A DNA stretch of 51,324 bases. Source: Paenibacillus camerounensis. Its GTDB lineage: Bacteria; Bacillota; Bacilli; Paenibacillales; Paenibacillaceae. This document shows positions 48,856 through 51,324 of the stretch, one piece after another. How positions within the stretch are numbered: position 1 is the stretch's first letter; every line of letters begins with the position of its first letter. The position numbers and the translations under genes were made by a program. Under the pieces are notes generated by a model, which was given only the letters and a program-made list of their open reading frames with translations, did no database searches and was not told the DNA's origin. Location: NCBI RefSeq assembly GCF_000723885.1, contig NZ_CCDG010000047.1, positions 1 through 51,324 on the forward strand. Direction: 5' to 3'.

Positions 48856-49359
48856 TCATAAAATGATAATCCTATAATCTTTATCTGTAATAATAAATTT
48901 GTCATTATATTCTATAGATAAACCCTCGTATTTTTTGATAAGCATCTCACTAAGGTTTGATATATTTAAACCTTCCCGAAGATACAAAAACAGATCATTA
49001 ATATTTCGATTCATAGGATCAAGGTGCATCTCGACTTTCATAATATCATTTAAAATTCTTTCAATAGTAGTTATTCTGTATACTATCTTCTCAACATCTT
49101 CCTCCACATTTGTATCGTTACCAAACATTTCACCAAGTGATGAATAGTTCGGTTGTCCCCCTCTAAATATTTCCACCAATCCTATAACTAACTCCTGAAA
49201 TGAACTTTCTGAAAATTTTACTTTTAACAATTCACATGAGTTATCAAACATCCAACTCATATCATTGGGATCGTTATCACTATCGTCCAAAATCCCAATA
49301 ACTGTAGGTTTTCTGTAAAGAAATTTCGAATTAATTCTTTCATCATTATTTAAAAACAC
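48856..49359 (-). CDS. candidate immunity protein for the adjacent toxin
   Basis: 167 residues from a GTG at 49359 with GGGAGGGG 6 bp upstream. A longer frame to 49497 would overlap the toxin gene and has no ribosome-binding site. It overlaps the toxin stop by 14 bp, so translation is coupled. Acidic, soluble: VIGILDDSDNDPNDMSWMFDN, SSFQELVIGLVEIFRGGQPNYSS, NVEEDVEKIVYRITTIERILND, ending YNDKFIITDKDYRIIIL. I do not recognise a named family. Position, size and low G+C content fit an immunity protein to the JAB-like toxin tip. The function is inferred from position only. Confidence 0.7.
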   Translation of the reverse strand: MFLNNDERINSKFLYRKPTVIGILDDSDNDPNDMSWMFDNSCELLKVKFSESSFQELVIGLVEIFRGGQPNYSSLGEMFGNDTNVEEDVEKIVYRITTIERILNDIMKVEMHLDPMNRNINDLFLYLREGLNISNLSEMLIKKYEGLSIEYNDKFIITDKDYRIIIL

Positions 49360-51324
49360 TAAATTCCCCTCCCATTTTCTCTGCCATTTTAACATATAAT
49401 ATATTCCAAACTGCTTCTGTGTTACCTTCTTTAAATAATGCTTGAACCGTAGGGTCACCAGCAAGTTCTCTTTGTGTTTGTTTAAAAACTTTCTCAACGT
49501 CCAGTGGATGTATCGCCCATCCTCCAGTCCCTCTACTAATACTAAACGTTACCCCGTTTGGAGTCACAGCTCTTATTTCTTCCATATCAAAATATACCAC
49601 TGTTTCTAGGTCCGCAATACTAAACCTACTGCTACTAGGATGATTATGAGTAAATATAGTATCCTTTGCTATATCTTTATAAGAAGAAAGATCAATTTTT
49701 GCTTGTTCACCATCAGAGATTAATTTACCAATCACAATGCCGTCTTTATCGAAAAACAGACCATGCTCAAACGGCTCATTTCTAATACCGTCTTCCAAGT
49801 ATTTAACTGTTGATGGAGCTTTATCTACTTTCCCTATACTTGATAGTAAATTTTGACCACCCGAACCCTCGCTTACTACACCAATCTTACCCGTCCCCCC
49901 AACCCGAACGTCCTCAAGCTCCTTCGCTGCCTCATCGATCTCCACCTTGGCCTTGCCCGTGCCTTCAACCTCTTTAACCTTCACTTCCCGTATGGAGCCG
50001 TTCACGATTTTCTTTACACCGGCAAGCCCTTTGCTGGCAGTCGTTATTAACACATCACCCGCTCCGGCAACCACCGTGTTGACGCCTACTGAGATTAATC
50101 GCTCACCCAGGCTCTGCTTCCCATCATCCCGGTAATCATTCGCGGCGTCAAACGCTTCTCCAATCGTTCCGCTTATTGCTCCTGATACCATTGATTTGTA
50201 CAGGGTCGGCGAGAATTTGCCTACCACTCCCGTCGCCTTCACCACACTATTCAAATACTTCCACGGCAGACCAATGCCGATAAAGCCCCCTGCCACCTGT
50301 CCCGCTTGCTTCCCGTAGGAATCATCCAGCGGACTGACATAACCTTCCGGCTTCGGGCCCGCGATCCAGTCGGTTACCGTCCTCGCTATTCCGAACGAGG
50401 CTGTATCGATCGCATTCACAATCATATTGCTTCCGCCCACCAGAATATTCGCCAGTGTCTGATTCCCTACTCCGCTTCCCGTCAGCCGGTTTTTGTCCGC
50501 TGCTTCCTTCTCCTGCTTCTCGTAGTATGCCTTGAGCTCTTCATACCGCCGATCCTGCTCCTCCGGCGGCAACGTGTACCAGTACGTTTCCTTCAGCCGC
50601 CCGATCGCCCTCGGATCGTTCCGGTTCAGGATATCCGCTTCCGATACGCTGTTGTACGGGTCCACCGGACCTAGCATCGCTTCCGGCTTGACCAGCGCCA
50701 GCTGCTGCTTTGCCCACTCTCCTTGGATTCCCGGTTCCATCGCCATCCGCAGCAGAAACGCATATTCTTCCTTCTCCGGCAGCGGTACACTCTTGTCGAT
50801 GACCGACGGATCATAATCACAGGCTTTGATTGCCGCCTGCCTGAAGTAGCCTGTAAGATCTTTCCCTGCCTCATATTGCTTCGCGCTGATCCCCATCGAT
50901 TCCAGCTTCCTGCGCGCTTCCTCCGCCTGCTGATGTGCAGCCGCCATTTGAGCCTGATTCCCAAACGTCTGATAGACCTCGTAGGCTGTCTGTGCCTTCG
51001 CGATCTGCTCCCTCGCTTCATAAATCTCTTTCAGCTTGACCTGCGCGGACAGTCCTTCAATGCTTGCCAGGCCCGACTGCTGAATAATCCCCCGCAGCTT
51101 CTGCACCGCCGGATCACTGCTCAGCTCATCCCGGCCGCTCAGTATTGAGAGCGTACGAATGAAGCTAGTCACCGCCTTCTGTGCCAATGTCGGGATGGAA
51201 ATCGGACGGAATGGATCACGGCTCCCTGCGATTCCGAATAGTCCTGCCAGCACGCCCAGCTGCCGGCTCAGCTGATCCGCCTGCCGCTTGTTCTCTGCTT
51301 GTATGCCCTGAACTCCCCGGACGG
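49346..51324 (-). CDS. polymorphic toxin, N-terminus beyond the window
   Basis: The frame is open from the window end (51324) to the stop at 49346; about 659 residues are visible, and the true start is outside. The visible N-terminal part is helical and coiled (Gln/Glu/Ala-rich), with PPEEQDRRYEELKAYYEKQEKEA. A hydrophobic Gly-rich pre-toxin region follows (LANILVGGSNMIVNAIDTASFGIA, VAGGFIGIG, MVSGAISGTIGEAFDAAND). The variable tip starts after a Gly-rich linker (VGGTGKIG, SEGSGGQN) near base 49860. It carries FTHNHPSSSRFSIADLE, a JAB/JAMM-like H-x-H-P-x5-S-x-x-D motif as in RadC-type domains. The tip is A+T-rich, the rest G+C-rich, which suggests tip replacement. Confidence 0.8.
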   Translation of the reverse strand, partial: VRGVQGIQAENKRQADQLSRQLGVLAGLFGIAGSRDPFRPISIPTLAQKAVTSFIRTLSILSGRDELSSDPAVQKLRGIIQQSGLASIEGLSAQVKLKEIYEAREQIAKAQTAYEVYQTFGNQAQMAAAHQQAEEARRKLESMGISAKQYEAGKDLTGYFRQAAIKACDYDPSVIDKSVPLPEKEEYAFLLRMAMEPGIQGEWAKQQLALVKPEAMLGPVDPYNSVSEADILNRNDPRAIGRLKETYWYTLPPEEQDRRYEELKAYYEKQEKEAADKNRLTGSGVGNQTLANILVGGSNMIVNAIDTASFGIARTVTDWIAGPKPEGYVSPLDDSYGKQAGQVAGGFIGIGLPWKYLNSVVKATGVVGKFSPTLYKSMVSGAISGTIGEAFDAANDYRDDGKQSLGERLISVGVNTVVAGAGDVLITTASKGLAGVKKIVNGSIREVKVKEVEGTGKAKVEIDEAAKELEDVRVGGTGKIGVVSEGSGGQNLLSSIGKVDKAPSTVKYLEDGIRNEPFEHGLFFDKDGIVIGKLISDGEQAKIDLSSYKDIAKDTIFTHNHPSSSRFSIADLETVVYFDMEEIRAVTPNGVTFSISRGTGGWAIHPLDVEKVFKQTQRELAGDPTVQALFKEGNTEAVWNILYVKMAEKMGGEFSVFK

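Overview
The window looks like chromosomal DNA of a spore-forming Gram-positive bacterium, most likely Paenibacillus or a close relative. This is inferred from several things: YheC/YheD-type spore-coat ATP-grasp paralogs, an AbrB gene whose promoter carries Spo0A-type boxes, YesM/YesN two-component pairs beside ABC sugar importers that lack their own ATPase, strong AGGAGG ribosome-binding sites, and S-layer-homology and collagen-like surface proteins. No tRNA, rRNA, CRISPR array, intact insertion sequence or prophage was seen.

Layout. (1) 1-4856: a plus-strand operon of four YheC/YheD-family ATP-grasp proteins (the first cut by the window edge) with one embedded GNAT acetyltransferase, closed by a 16-bp perfect hairpin. 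(2) 4857-6800: a small secreted or membrane-anchored unknown, a frameshifted membrane-protein gene, and copies of a dispersed palindromic repeat. (3) 6853-17992 (minus): a carbohydrate locus with a ROK repressor, a ROK sugar kinase, a membrane-bound AraC-type regulator, a lipoprotein binding protein with two LplB/YtcP-type permeases, a sugar isomerase/epimerase-like TIM barrel and an alpha/alpha-toroid enzyme. (4) 18210-19878: a MarR regulator with a perfect palindrome at its promoter, a HAD phosphatase, and abrB. (5) 20266-29456: an alpha-galactoside module with a GH36 alpha-galactosidase, a binding protein, YesN/YesM regulators and two divergent permeases. The binding-protein and permease promoters share one motif at exactly the same distance from their -10 boxes. 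(6) 30068-33897: CapA-like protein, methyltransferase, NAD-dependent epimerase, aldo/keto reductase.

(7) 34195-44921: the most system-like block. It holds two glycosyltransferases, a fused SecDF, a second-type SecA without the usual C-terminal zinc motif, an exported protein made of SLH domains plus 97 uninterrupted Gly-X-Y triplets plus a BclA-like C-terminal domain, and an orphan response regulator with a SARP-type output domain. The collagen-like gene has a perfect 11-bp tandem direct repeat upstream, the geometry SARP proteins bind. I infer a dedicated export, glycosylation and regulation locus for a surface collagen-like glycoprotein.

(8) 45293-47160: FMN reductase, a 70-residue Ser/Arg/His-rich basic protein, and a Ser/Thr kinase. 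(9) 47474-51324 (minus): a polymorphic-toxin locus, with a large toxin running off the window, a JAB/JAMM-like C-terminal tip, a candidate immunity gene, degenerate reading frames including an orphan WHH-type nuclease tip, and a SUKH (SMI1/KNR4) immunity protein. Base composition drops sharply across the variable tips.

An unexpected structure runs through the intergenic DNA. A 23-bp imperfect palindrome occurs as pairs 51 bp apart (four regions), and in two places as a four-site array with spacing 51-62-51, spanning exactly 187 bp each time.
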